From positions 1-64,000 of the forward strand of contig CAXXYG010000002.1 in NCBI GenBank assembly GCA_963666575.2: 64,000 nucleotides of DNA, written 5' to 3'. This DNA comes from JABMQB01 sp963666575 (lineage in GTDB: Bacteria > Bacteroidota > Bacteroidia > Bacteroidales > Prolixibacteraceae). How positions within the stretch are numbered: position 1 is the stretch's first letter; every line of letters begins with the position of its first letter. A program made the position numbers and the translations under genes. Positions 43,431 through 52,144 of the stretch are shown here, one piece after another. The notes under the pieces were generated by a model. The model saw nothing but the letters and a program-made list of their open reading frames with translations, did no database searches and was not told the DNA's origin.

Positions 43431-43989
43431 ATTTCAAAAACATCTTTACTTTATTTTTTGTTTAACATTCTCTTCACTTATTTGAATGGCTGGCTATATA
43501 GAATAATACACATCTAAAGCGGAATAACTATATTACAATGTATAGAATACATTCAATGATCTAACAAATTAAAATTTTTATATGATTGTCGAGAGGTTTA
43601 AAATATGTTCTGTGAATTCCAGCCTAGAGTTGTCTATTCCATTTCAAATGCAATTATTTAACATAATTAAGTCGATTTCCTTGCAGTATATGGATTTTTA
43701 TTAGTTACGGTACATAAAGTTATGCTTAAGATAACTACAAAAATGCCTCAATACTTTGTAATTATATGATATACAATATATTTATGGAATATTTTGGTAT
43801 TATTTATAGGAATAGAAAAATAACAATAGTACAACTTTTTAATCTACATTGAGAATTTGTTATTTTTTATAGTGGGTTTTGCATAAAAAATAGTTAATGA
43901 AGGAAAGCAATTACGCAAGCAATCAATATCCGATAATGTACATATGTAAACCGCGTAATGATTTACATATGTATGCTGCGCATAGGATT
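43431..43989. other. Long AT-rich intergenic region
   Basis: This 559-bp gap between the AraC gene and the flavodoxin stop has no gene. It should hold the AraC operon promoter at its left end. At its right end TACATATGTAAA (43939-43950) pairs with TTTACATATGTA (43962-43973) across 11 bases, which may end the flavodoxin operon or bind a regulator. No other structure was noticed. Confidence 0.45.
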
Positions 43990-44499
43990 TTATTTGAACT
44001 CGCTTTTAAGTTGAGTAACCCATTTTTCAATACGTGGTTTTGTTAAACGCGCCTGATTTTCCTGGTCGAGTGCCAAACCAACAAACTTACCGTCTCGAAC
44101 TGCACGCGATGATTCATAGTTATATTCTGTTATATCAGTGCCTTTGCCTACTATTGTTGCACCGCAGCTTTCCAGGATTTCAACTAAAATACCAATGGCA
44201 TCACAAAAATTTTCAGGATAGCCTTTTTGATCCCCCAATCCAAATACAGCAAATGTCTTTTTCGACAAATCCATCTCCTCGAGGTCGGGTATAAATTCAT
44301 CCCAGTAGTTGGGTAATTCACCATCGAACCAGGTTGGTGAGCTCAAGATAAAATTATCATAGTTTACAAATGTATCTTTAGTAAGTTCTTCTGCATTTAT
44401 TGCTTCTATATTTTTTTCACTAAAAGCTGCGATTATTTTTTCAGCTACCTTTTTGGACTTCTGAGTATTAAAACTGTATATTATTGCTGTTTTTCCCAT
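43990..44499 (-). CDS. Flavodoxin
   Basis: The protein has 169 residues, long-chain flavodoxin size. The flavodoxin body is clear: FILSSPTWFDGELPNYWDEF, FAVFGLGDQKGYPENFCDA and a late RPRIEKWV-like helix (KPRIEKWVTQL). The FMN-phosphate loop, usually T-x-T-G-x-T, reads SFNTQKS (9-15), so it lacks the glycine and is atypical. Flavodoxins shuttle single electrons using FMN. It starts 7 bp after the E1 gene, so it is part of the 2-oxoacid dehydrogenase operon, an unusual neighbour that hints at a link to a flavodoxin-dependent acceptor. Confidence 0.88.
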   Translation of the reverse strand: MGKTAIIYSFNTQKSKKVAEKIIAAFSEKNIEAINAEELTKDTFVNYDNFILSSPTWFDGELPNYWDEFIPDLEEMDLSKKTFAVFGLGDQKGYPENFCDAIGILVEILESCGATIVGKGTDITEYNYESSRAVRDGKFVGLALDQENQARLTKPRIEKWVTQLKSEFK

Positions 44500-44506
44500 T
44501 TTTTTT

Positions 44507-46559
44507 TTAATATAAAATCAAATCTTTAGCCGCTTTATAAATTAAATCGGTATTAGGCAAAATTGCTTTTTCTAATATTCTGTTAAATCCAACCGGTGTA
44601 AAGGGAGATCCAACCCTACGGATTGGCGCATCTAAATTCTCAAAAGCTTTTTCTGAAATGAGTGCACTTAATTCTCCGCCAAAACCGCCGTGAATTTTAT
44701 CTTCATGAACAATCAGTACTTTATTTGTTTTTTGTACCGATTTTAAAATAGTTTCTTCGTCTAATGGAACCAGCGAACGAAGGTCAATTACCTCAACACT
44801 ACTTCCTTCATCCTGCAGTAGCTTTGCGGCTTTGAGGCAAAGGTGTGTTGTATTTCCGTAGGTTAAAACTGTTAAGTCGCTACCCTCTTTTCTGATTCTT
44901 GCTTTTCCAAAAGGAACTTCAAAATCATCGGGAATTACTGTTGCAGCTATGGGATCCTGATACAAAGCTTTAGGCTCCATAAACATTGTTAAACCTTCCG
45001 AACGTATTGCAGTTCTTAATAATCCGGCTGCATCATCAGCAAACGAGGGATAAACAATACGAACTCCTGGAATTGCAGCCAATGAGCCTTCAATATTCTG
45101 CGAATGGTACATTCCGCCTCCTATGTACCCTCCCGATGCAAGTCGAATTGTAATATTTGGTGAGAATTTTCCATTCGACCGCCAGTAGTCATGGCTGGTA
45201 TCAACATATTGTTCCATAGCAGGCCAGAAATAATCGGCAAACTCTGCTCCTTCAATCACCACTCTGATTTTTTTATCAAATCGCGACATTCCGTTTGCAG
45301 TTCCCATAATATAATCTTCAGCAATTGGAGCGTTAAACACACGTTTTTCTCCAAACTCTTGCTGAAGTCCTTTCGACACGTTAAAGATTCCGCCTTTGTC
45401 TTTGTTAGCCATGTCCTGCCCCCAAATAAAAGTATCCGGGTTGCGCTTAAATTCAGCTTTTAAAGTTTCATTTAGGCCGGTAATAAGCTTTTTCTTTTCC
45501 CCTTCTTCTGAATGTAATCCTTCAGGGTATCTCTCAGAAACAATAGGCTCTGAGTTTACAAAATCAAAAATTGATGCAGGATCTGGGTCAGGGGCTTTCA
45601 TAGCTGCTTTATGCGAAGCTTTTATTTCTAATTTTGCTTCAGCTTCAATTGCCTGTAATTCTTTCTTCAGTAAATCTTTTGTACCGGACCCAGCAATCTT
45701 CTGAATTTTGCCAGCGGGTCATAGTCAACTACATAATTTCTTTCGGCAGTGCTTCTGTAAAGAAGGTGGTCGTCGGAGTTTGAGTGGGACCCCATTCGTA
45801 CACAGTTTGCTTGCAGCATAACAGGTTTGCTCTCTTCAATGGCATACCGTTTGGCTTCTGCCATTGCATTCATCGAATCAAACACATCTTTGCCATTACA
45901 ATGAATAATTCTAAGGTTTTTAAAACCTGTAAAATTGTTAGCCACCTTACGGTTTGCAGTCTGGTCTTTTTTTGGAACTGAAAATTCCATACCCATTATC
46001 CTGAATAACAAAAATTACCGGCAATTCTTCTTTGTCGGCCCCTGTAATCGCCTCGTAAACATACCCTTCACTTACCGATGATTCTCCTTGTGAGCTAATG
46101 GAAACTGTTTTTTCGCCGTAATATTTAATAGCACGGGCAGTTCCAACAGCATGTAAAGCATGGTTCCCTGTTGCAGATGAAACACTGTGAATATTCCATT
46201 CCGGTTTAGCCAGGTGATTCGACATGTGCCTGCCGCCACTTGATGGATCCGTAGCTTTTGAGATTCCATTTAATATTTATCTCTTCCGATGTCATCCCAC
46301 CCGAAAGTGCGGTTAACATATCGCGGTAATACAAATATATGTGGTCTTTGTTTTTTTCGAAGTGTTGGCCTACCGCCAATTGAATTCCATCGTGTCCGGC
46401 ATATGGCGCATGGTACGACCAGCCTATAGCTTGTTTTAAATAATTGGGTGCTTTTTCATCAATTGCCCTACCAATAGTCATCAACTTAAACCAGTGTTTA
46501 AGGATTTCATGATCGGTATTTTTAATTGAATATAGTTTTGGTACTTCTAAATTGTTCAT
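44507..46559 (-). pseudogene. Fused E1 alpha/beta 2-oxoacid dehydrogenase, three frameshifts
   Basis: Reading from the ATG at 46559 with three single-base corrections gives 683 residues, the usual size of a fused branched-chain-type E1. The shifts all lie in short homopolymers: an extra A at about 46268-46270 (then NGISKATDPSSGGRHMSNHL), an extra T at 45981-45984 (NGYGI to SVPKKDQTA) and a missing A at 45706-45709 (DPLAK to IQKIAGSGTKDLL). The alpha part shows the ThDP region SSQGESSVSEG; the beta part has transketolase-like segments (WGQDMANKDKGGIFNV, VEGAEFADYFWPA). It decarboxylates 2-oxoacids for the E2 encoded just upstream. Recent decay or local sequence errors are both possible. Confidence 0.9.
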
Positions 46560-46568
46560 ATTCGGAAA

Positions 46569-47864
46569 TTAGATTGTCCTGTTTAAATCAAATGCTTCTA
46601 AAATATCGGCAATACGCCTTAAAAATGCACCTCCAAGCGCTCCATCAATAACCCTGTGGTCGTATGATAACGACAAGAACATTTTATGCCTTATTACGAT
46701 CGCATCGCCAGTTGGAGTTTCCAAAACAGCAGGTTTTTTTTCGATACTACCTGTTGCAAGGATGGCTACCTGGGGTTGATTTATTATAGGAGTCCCAATC
46801 AGGTTGCGGAAACTGCCAAAGTTTGTGATGGTAAATGTCCCTTCCTGAATTTCTTCAACTACCAGTTTGTTATTCCGCGATGCATCGGCAAGCCTGTTTA
46901 ATTCTTTGGTTAAACCAATAAGGTTTAACTGGTCTGAATTTTTTATAACTGGAACTATTAAATTTCCATCGGGTTTCGAAACAGCAATTCCAATATTTAT
47001 GTTCTTTTTAAGAATAATTTTATCGCCATCGACCGAAGAATTAATCAATGGGAATTCAGATATTGCCTGAGCTACAGCTTCCGTAAATACAGGCATATAC
47101 GTAATTTTTTCGTTGTATTTCTCAGCAAATTTATCTTTTATTTTACTTCTCCAGATAACCAGGTTGGTGACATCGGCTTCTACCACTGAGGTAACATGTG
47201 GCGAAACCTGTTTTGACATAACCATGTGCTGGGCTATCAGTTTCCGGACACGGCCCATTTCAATAATCTGATCGTTACTTCCAACCGACACAGGTGCACT
47301 TTCATATTTCGGCAAACTTTTTTCTATTGGTTTTGGTGGTGAAACCTGGGCAGTTCCTTGTTTTTTACTACATATATAATCAAGCAAATCTTTTTTCTGG
47401 ACACGCCCATTGGCTCCCGACCCTTCAATGGATTCAAGCTCTTCGAGCGAAATTCCCTCCTGATTGGCCATATTTTTTACCAAAGGAGAATAGAACTTAT
47501 TACTTAATTCACGCGTGTTTTTTACAATTTTACTGTCTGTTTCAGAGTGAGTGGCCGTTTGTTTGTTTTCAGTATTTGCTGCATTGTCTTCTGATTCATT
47601 TTCAGGTGCTTCATCTCCTTCGCCACTGGTGTCAATTATTGCCAACAGCTCTCCAACAGGCAATAGCGAATCTTCAGGGTGAAGAATTTTTGTGATAACA
47701 CCATCCACTGGTGATGGAATTTCGGAATCTACTTTATCTGTAGCAACTTCAAACAATACATCGTCTTCTTCGATGGTGTCACCTTCTTTCACAAACCACT
47801 TGGTGATAGTACCTTCCTGGATACTCTCGCCTAATTTTGGCATAATAATATTAAATTGTGACAT
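46569..47864 (-). CDS. Dihydrolipoamide acyltransferase (E2)
   Basis: The protein has 431 residues. The lipoyl domain has its swinging-arm Lys44 (FEVATDKVDSEIP), a flexible acidic linker follows (about 80-120), the peripheral-subunit-binding domain is SPLVKNMANQEGISLEELE with GANGRVQKKDLL, and the catalytic domain ends in SYDHRVIDG with His403 and Asp407. It passes acyl groups from E1 to CoA. It is the first gene of an operon with the fused E1 and a flavodoxin; no E3 gene is present here. The specificity is probably branched-chain 2-oxoacids, judging from the fused E1, but pyruvate cannot be excluded. Confidence 0.95.
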   Translation of the reverse strand: MSQFNIIMPKLGESIQEGTITKWFVKEGDTIEEDDVLFEVATDKVDSEIPSPVDGVITKILHPEDSLLPVGELLAIIDTSGEGDEAPENESEDNAANTENKQTATHSETDSKIVKNTRELSNKFYSPLVKNMANQEGISLEELESIEGSGANGRVQKKDLLDYICSKKQGTAQVSPPKPIEKSLPKYESAPVSVGSNDQIIEMGRVRKLIAQHMVMSKQVSPHVTSVVEADVTNLVIWRSKIKDKFAEKYNEKITYMPVFTEAVAQAISEFPLINSSVDGDKIILKKNINIGIAVSKPDGNLIVPVIKNSDQLNLIGLTKELNRLADASRNNKLVVEEIQEGTFTITNFGSFRNLIGTPIINQPQVAILATGSIEKKPAVLETPTGDAIVIRHKMFLSLSYDHRVIDGALGGAFLRRIADILEAFDLNRTI

Positions 47865-48175
47865 ATTGGTTCATTTTTTTGATTTTGTAATTTATACTTT
47901 CTATAACAAGTTGAAAATTGAAATGTTCACATTACAATTTGTGCTTTTTGTATTTTATTAGGATAAGGTAGTGAAAAAAAAACCAGACTACTGATAAGGT
48001 ATTTTGAATCAGTAGTTTACATAATGATATAAATGTAGGAATAATTAATAATTATAGAAATAAACCAATCAAATGTATTTTGATTCAAAATTTCGTTACA
48101 TATTTAAATTGTATGTAATTTGTTTGAAGGGAAAGCTTAGAAAAAGATAGTTTACAAATGTAATACACGCGGTTG
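47865..48175. other. Intergenic region before the E2 gene
   Basis: This 311-bp gap contains the pyrKD terminator hairpin (47974-48016) and a looser inverted repeat AGTTTACAA (48149-48157) with TTGTAAACT (48182-48190) that overlaps the pyrD stop. No clear TAnnTTTG box for the E2 operon was found. No gene is visible. Confidence 0.5.
47974..48016 (-). terminator. Intrinsic terminator downstream of pyrD
   Basis: On the minus strand ACTACTGAT (48016-48008) pairs with its complement at 47995-47987, and a run of nine T follows after a few bases (A9 at 47974-47982 on the plus strand). It lies about 160 bp beyond the pyrD stop and before the E2 operon. Confidence 0.7.
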
Positions 48176-49087
48176 TTACAATTGTAAACTTCCTGTCAGG
48201 CTATTTATATCTGAAAAGTTATTATCCTTCATATATTCTTCAATCCCTTCGATTATTTTAACAGGAATAAATGGATCTTTAAACAAGCCAGTCCCAACCT
48301 GGATAGCCGAAGCACCGGCAATTATGAATTCCAGGGCATCCTGAGTATTCATGATTCCACCAATTCCCACCACCGGGACAGAAACAGCGTTTGCAACCTG
48401 CCACACCATCCTTAGGGCTATAGGTTTAATCGCAGGGCCGCTTAAACCACCTGTTACAGTCGATAATAAGGGTTTCCGGGAATTTGTATCGATAGCCATT
48501 CCAACAAATGTGTTAACAAGTGAAACAGCATCTGCGCCCTGTGAAACAACAGCCCTGGCAATTTCTGATACATCTGTAACATTCGGTGATAGCTTAACAA
48601 TCAGCGTTTTATCATAAACTTTCCTGACTGCTTTAACAACTGCTTCGGCTGATGGGCAGCTGGTTCCAAAAGCCATTCCGCCCTCTTTTACATTGGGGCA
48701 TGAGATGTTTAATTCAATGGCCGGGATATTTCGCAGTTCATTTACTTTTTCTGTTACTTCAATGTACTCTTCAATTGTTGCACCATTTACATTTGGAATC
48801 AAGACAGTACCATAGTCTTTAATTTCTGGGTAGATATGTTGAATAAAATAATCAACTCCTTTATTTTGTAAACCAACCGCATTAAGCATTCCGGATGGAG
48901 TTTCAGCCATCCTTGGATAGAGGTTTCCATCACGGTTTTTGGGTGTAATACCTTTTAAGAAAATGCCACCAAGTTGAGAAACATTATAAAAATCATTCAG
49001 CTCTTTACCATAACCACTGGTTCCCGAAGCGGTCATAACCGGATTTTTAAGTTTTAAAGCGCCAATATTTACTTTGAGGTTTACCAT
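48176..49087 (-). CDS. pyrD: Dihydroorotate dehydrogenase, class 1B catalytic subunit
   Basis: The protein has 303 residues. The FMN-binding barrel has PVMTASGTSGYGKEL, AVGLQNKGVDYFI, ELNISCPNVKEGGMAFGT (with the class 1B Cys region), SLVNTF and GIGGIMNTQDALEFIIAGASAIQVGTG split across the C-terminal half. It oxidises dihydroorotate to orotate in pyrimidine synthesis and passes electrons through PyrK to NAD. Its start overlaps the pyrK end by 7 bp, so the subunits are translationally coupled. No other pyr genes are in the window. Confidence 0.96.
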   Translation of the reverse strand: MVNLKVNIGALKLKNPVMTASGTSGYGKELNDFYNVSQLGGIFLKGITPKNRDGNLYPRMAETPSGMLNAVGLQNKGVDYFIQHIYPEIKDYGTVLIPNVNGATIEEYIEVTEKVNELRNIPAIELNISCPNVKEGGMAFGTSCPSAEAVVKAVRKVYDKTLIVKLSPNVTDVSEIARAVVSQGADAVSLVNTFVGMAIDTNSRKPLLSTVTGGLSGPAIKPIALRMVWQVANAVSVPVVGIGGIMNTQDALEFIIAGASAIQVGTGLFKDPFIPVKIIEGIEEYMKDNNFSDINSLTGSLQL

Positions 49088-49860
49088 TTTAATGAATTGA
49101 TATTAAATACAGGGCCATCGGTACAAACACATAAGTTGCCTTTGTTTGTTGGTTCAATACAGCACAAACAAACACCGAAGCCACAAGCCATTAGATTTTC
49201 AAGTGATACTTCGCACCATATATTATTGGCTGCAGCTACTTTTGCAATAGCCTTCATCATCGGATTGGGGCCACACGTATATATTTTATTGTAATCAGCA
49301 ATTTTATCAGTAAAAACAGTATGCTGTGTCACAAATCCTTTGGTCTCTAACGATCCATCTTCGGTGGTATAGTGTAAACTTGCGTAATTTTTATAATCGC
49401 TAGCATCAATATGGTCGTTGCTTGTTCTGGCGCCTATTAAAACATCCACATTTTCAGGTTGTAAACCACATAGTTTTGCCAGAAACAGTATAGGAGCAAC
49501 ACCACTGCCACCTCCAATTAAAAGGATCTTATCATTCTTTTCGGGTAGTGTAAAACCATTCCCCAAGGGGAAAACAAGGTTTAAACTATCGCCTTCGGCA
49601 ATTTCAGTGAGTTTTTTGGATCCTCGGCCCAGGATTTTTACCAATAATGATAGTGTATTGTTTTGATAATCAACTTCAAAAACTGAAAATGGCCTTCTTA
49701 AAAATACTTCGGAGGAGCCTTCAATTTCGATGTTCACAAATTGGCCGGGGAAAATTTCCGGTAAAGAAACCGGTGATTTAAGCTGAATGCAAAAGTTAGT
49801 ATCGTTTAATGCAGTGTTTTTTAGTACTTGAAATTCATTGACCAACTTTTTCGATCCCAT
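49081..49860 (-). CDS. pyrK: Dihydroorotate dehydrogenase electron-transfer subunit
   Basis: The protein has 259 residues from the ATG at 49860. A TTG 33 bp earlier keeps the frame open but belongs to the promoter box. FAD-binding motifs FLRRPFSVFEVD and GGGSGVAPILFLAKL are followed by the NAD region and a C-terminal 2Fe-2S site with cysteines in NLMACGFGVCLCCIEPTNKG and LCVCTDGPVF. It moves electrons from PyrD's FMN to NAD. It leads the pyrKD pair. Confidence 0.95.
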   Translation of the reverse strand: MGSKKLVNEFQVLKNTALNDTNFCIQLKSPVSLPEIFPGQFVNIEIEGSSEVFLRRPFSVFEVDYQNNTLSLLVKILGRGSKKLTEIAEGDSLNLVFPLGNGFTLPEKNDKILLIGGGSGVAPILFLAKLCGLQPENVDVLIGARTSNDHIDASDYKNYASLHYTTEDGSLETKGFVTQHTVFTDKIADYNKIYTCGPNPMMKAIAKVAAANNIWCEVSLENLMACGFGVCLCCIEPTNKGNLCVCTDGPVFNINSLKW

Positions 49861-49890
49861 TGTTTTTTCGGGTTTCTGATTTATTCTCTG

Positions 49891-49898
49891 CAAAGATA
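49891..49898 (-). promoter_or_regulatory. -7 box of pyrKD
   Basis: TATCTTTG on the minus strand fits TAnnTTTG and lies 30 bp before the ATG at 49860. A TTG about 23 bp further upstream is wider than normal. Confidence 0.55.
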
Positions 49899-50015
49899 AT
49901 TATAATTTTTGCTTCTGAAGCCAACAGAATAAGCTAGGCATAAAAAATACCTTCTGCATAAATAAAAAATTGCCTTTGATTGCCGTTTTAAAGGACTAGG
50001 TAGCTTTATTTCAGT

Positions 50016-50420
50016 TTATTCAGGGTTGTATTCCCTGAATGTTTTATTATTGTAAAAAACGACTATTTTTTCAATTGTCAAACCGTTATTAGCGGGAATA
50101 TCAGGAAGTATTGTTTTTGCAGATTGCGGAATTGGTGTTTTCTTTTCCTTATGAGTAGTATCGACTGTTTCTTTTTGTGTTTCTTCAAACAACGACTGCG
50201 GAAGGGGATTACCCATGTACATTTCACCAACACCCAATAAGAGCCAGCGGGCATTTAATTTAGGAAAAGTGCTTAAGAACTTTTCTATAAAGATTGAACT
50301 TGGTTTGTTTCGCCCATTTAATACATGCGAAAGATTTGACCGCTGAATCCCAATACTATCCGCCAATTCAGCAGGAGTCATTCCTTTGTGCTGCAAAAAA
50401 GCCTTTATCCTGTCCTGCAT
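50016..50420 (-). CDS. XRE-family DNA-binding protein
   Basis: The protein has 134 residues from the ATG at 50420 (MQDRIKAFLQHKGM); an ATG at 50432 is possible. The helix-turn-helix is MTPAELADSIGIQRSNLSHVLNGR (split: AELADSIGIQ, RSNLSHVLNG) near residues 13-38, followed by FIEKFLSTFPKLNARWLLLGVGEMY, which is typical of Bacteroidota Cro/CI-like proteins. The C-terminal half is disordered. No phage genes surround it, so it is probably a host regulator. It has a good promoter of its own. Confidence 0.88.
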   Translation of the reverse strand: MQDRIKAFLQHKGMTPAELADSIGIQRSNLSHVLNGRNKPSSIFIEKFLSTFPKLNARWLLLGVGEMYMGNPLPQSLFEETQKETVDTTHKEKKTPIPQSAKTILPDIPANNGLTIEKIVVFYNNKTFREYNPE

Positions 50421-50444
50421 AATATAAAACATTTTGAACCAATA

Positions 50445-50474
50445 CAAATGTAAATATAATTTTAATAAGGTCAA
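50445..50474 (-). promoter_or_regulatory. Bacteroidota-type promoter of the XRE gene
   Basis: On the minus strand TTG (50474-50472), a 19-bp spacer and TACATTTG (50452-50445) match the consensus exactly. The start site would lie close to 50440, which fits either candidate ATG (50432, 50420). Confidence 0.75.
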
Positions 50475-50929
50475 AATATGCCTTTGTCAAATGTGAATTG
50501 TATTGGCTGCGAAATAAAACCACAACACACAGCTAGTCAGTGCTTTATATATGACACCATGCGTAAACTATTTATTGAATAAGATGCATGTAAGTGGCTG
50601 GAGCAAAGATCATTGTCTGCCATTAAACGTTGATATTCGTACAGTTTGTTGGATGTGTAAATAAATATCTAAACAATTAATTCATGTAGTGGCATGTAAG
50701 TGACTGGTTAAGTGAACTTAGGGTCATAGATAATATTTGTAGTTAATCCTGGCATGGATGATATTCTGTAAATCATCGGCTGTATTTGAATAATACACAT
50801 ATGTAACCAATCGAGCATTCACAAATGTTAACTACTTTGATTTCCCCTACCCTTCTGAGTTAAGGTGATGTAGATTTGTATACTTCTAAAATATAATGAC
50901 GAATCCGTAAGTTTTTGTATACTTGCATT
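50475..50929. other. Intergenic region with two pairs of direct repeats
   Basis: This 455-bp region between divergent genes has no ORF of interest. GCATGTAAGTGGCTGG (50586-50601) recurs at 50692-50707 with one change, 106 bp apart. TTTGTATACTT occurs at 50875-50885 and 50914-50924, 39 bp apart; the second copy overlaps the likely start region of the phosphoesterase gene (TATACTTG, 5 bp before its ATG). Confidence 0.4.
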
Positions 50930-52144
50930 ATGAGAATTATTGCCACATTAAATTTGATTATTCTACTGTTATTTTTAGTAGCAATATCAGTTTTTGCATA
51001 CCTGGTTATTACTAAAATAATTGGTACTCAAACAAAAAAAAGAAGACGTATAATTCTTGCTATTTATAGTGTTTACTCTTTCTGTATACTTCTGACATAC
51101 AGTTATTTGTTTTTTGGAAGAGACATTACATCAACCACTATTAATTATGCTCTGTTTTTTAATTTTAATGTATTGTTATTGGGCGATATTGTTGTTAAAA
51201 TTATTCTATCGGTATCATTGACATTATACTGGATTATTTTAGTGTTTAGGACAAAAGAAAGGTGGCTGTTTTTCGCAGGATCAATTTTTTCGTTAGGTGT
51301 AATTTTAAGCCTTTTAAGTGGAGTTATTTTCGGTAAGAATATAATTACTGTAAAAGAAATTGATTTAAAATTTGCCGATTTACCTGAGAAATTTGATGGA
51401 TTTAAACTTGTTCAATTATCTGATATTCATTTAGGTAGCTTGCCTTCTAATTCAAAGTTAGTCGAAAAATCAGTAACAATTATAAACACTCTAAAACCCG
51501 ATGCAGTCCTTTTCACAGGCGACATTACCAATAATTTTTCATGGGAATTAAGGCAATTTAGTGACGTTGTTTCAAAAATAAATTCAAAATACGGTAATTA
51601 TTCAATTCTCGGTAACCACGACTATGGGCATTATTCGCGATGGGAAGATAAATTGGAGGAAGAAAAAAACTTTCAACAAATTGTTGACTTTCATCAACAG
51701 GCAGGTTTTGAACTTTTACAGAATGCAAATTATTCTATAATTAATGGGGCAGATACAATTTATATAATGGGTGTTGAAAATTGGGGCCACCCTCCTTTTC
51801 CACAATATGCTAATCTTGATTCGGCGTATATCGGAATTCCTGAGGATGCATTTAAAATTTTAATGACTCATGACCCGGCGCATTGGGAATCACAAATTCA
51901 AGGTAAGGAAAATATTCAACTGTCGCTTGCGGGGCATACACATGGTGCGCAATTGGGTATATTGATTGCCGGCATTGAATTTAGTCCAATATATTTGACG
52001 CGTAAACTTTGGGCAGGAATATATGGGTCTAATAATCAATACCTTTATGTAAACCGTGGACTTGGGACCATAGGATTAAATATGCGGCTGGATATGCCTC
52101 CCGAAATTACTGTGATAACATTAAAACGAAGTAAAATCGATTGA
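50930..52144 (+). CDS. Membrane-anchored metallophosphoesterase (YaeI-like)
   Basis: The protein has 404 residues from the ATG at 50930; the frame is open to a TTG at 50915 that overlaps promoter-like sequence. Four or five hydrophobic helices fill the first 140 residues, then the calcineurin-like domain shows SDIHLGSL (about 163), GDITNN, GNHDYGHY, MTHDPAHW and AGHTHGAQLG in order. YaeI-type enzymes cleave phosphodiesters such as lipid intermediates; the substrate is unknown here. Its last 24 bp overlap, tail to tail, the end of the gene at 52121. Confidence 0.92.
   Translation: MRIIATLNLIILLLFLVAISVFAYLVITKIIGTQTKKRRRIILAIYSVYSFCILLTYSYLFFGRDITSTTINYALFFNFNVLLLGDIVVKIILSVSLTLYWIILVFRTKERWLFFAGSIFSLGVILSLLSGVIFGKNIITVKEIDLKFADLPEKFDGFKLVQLSDIHLGSLPSNSKLVEKSVTIINTLKPDAVLFTGDITNNFSWELRQFSDVVSKINSKYGNYSILGNHDYGHYSRWEDKLEEEKNFQQIVDFHQQAGFELLQNANYSIINGADTIYIMGVENWGHPPFPQYANLDSAYIGIPEDAFKILMTHDPAHWESQIQGKENIQLSLAGHTHGAQLGILIAGIEFSPIYLTRKLWAGIYGSNNQYLYVNRGLGTIGLNMRLDMPPEITVITLKRSKID

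Noticed and set aside
50016..50420. XRE protein as a prophage or toxin-antitoxin regulator.
   Set aside because: No phage, integrase or toxin gene lies near it, and its neighbours are housekeeping genes.
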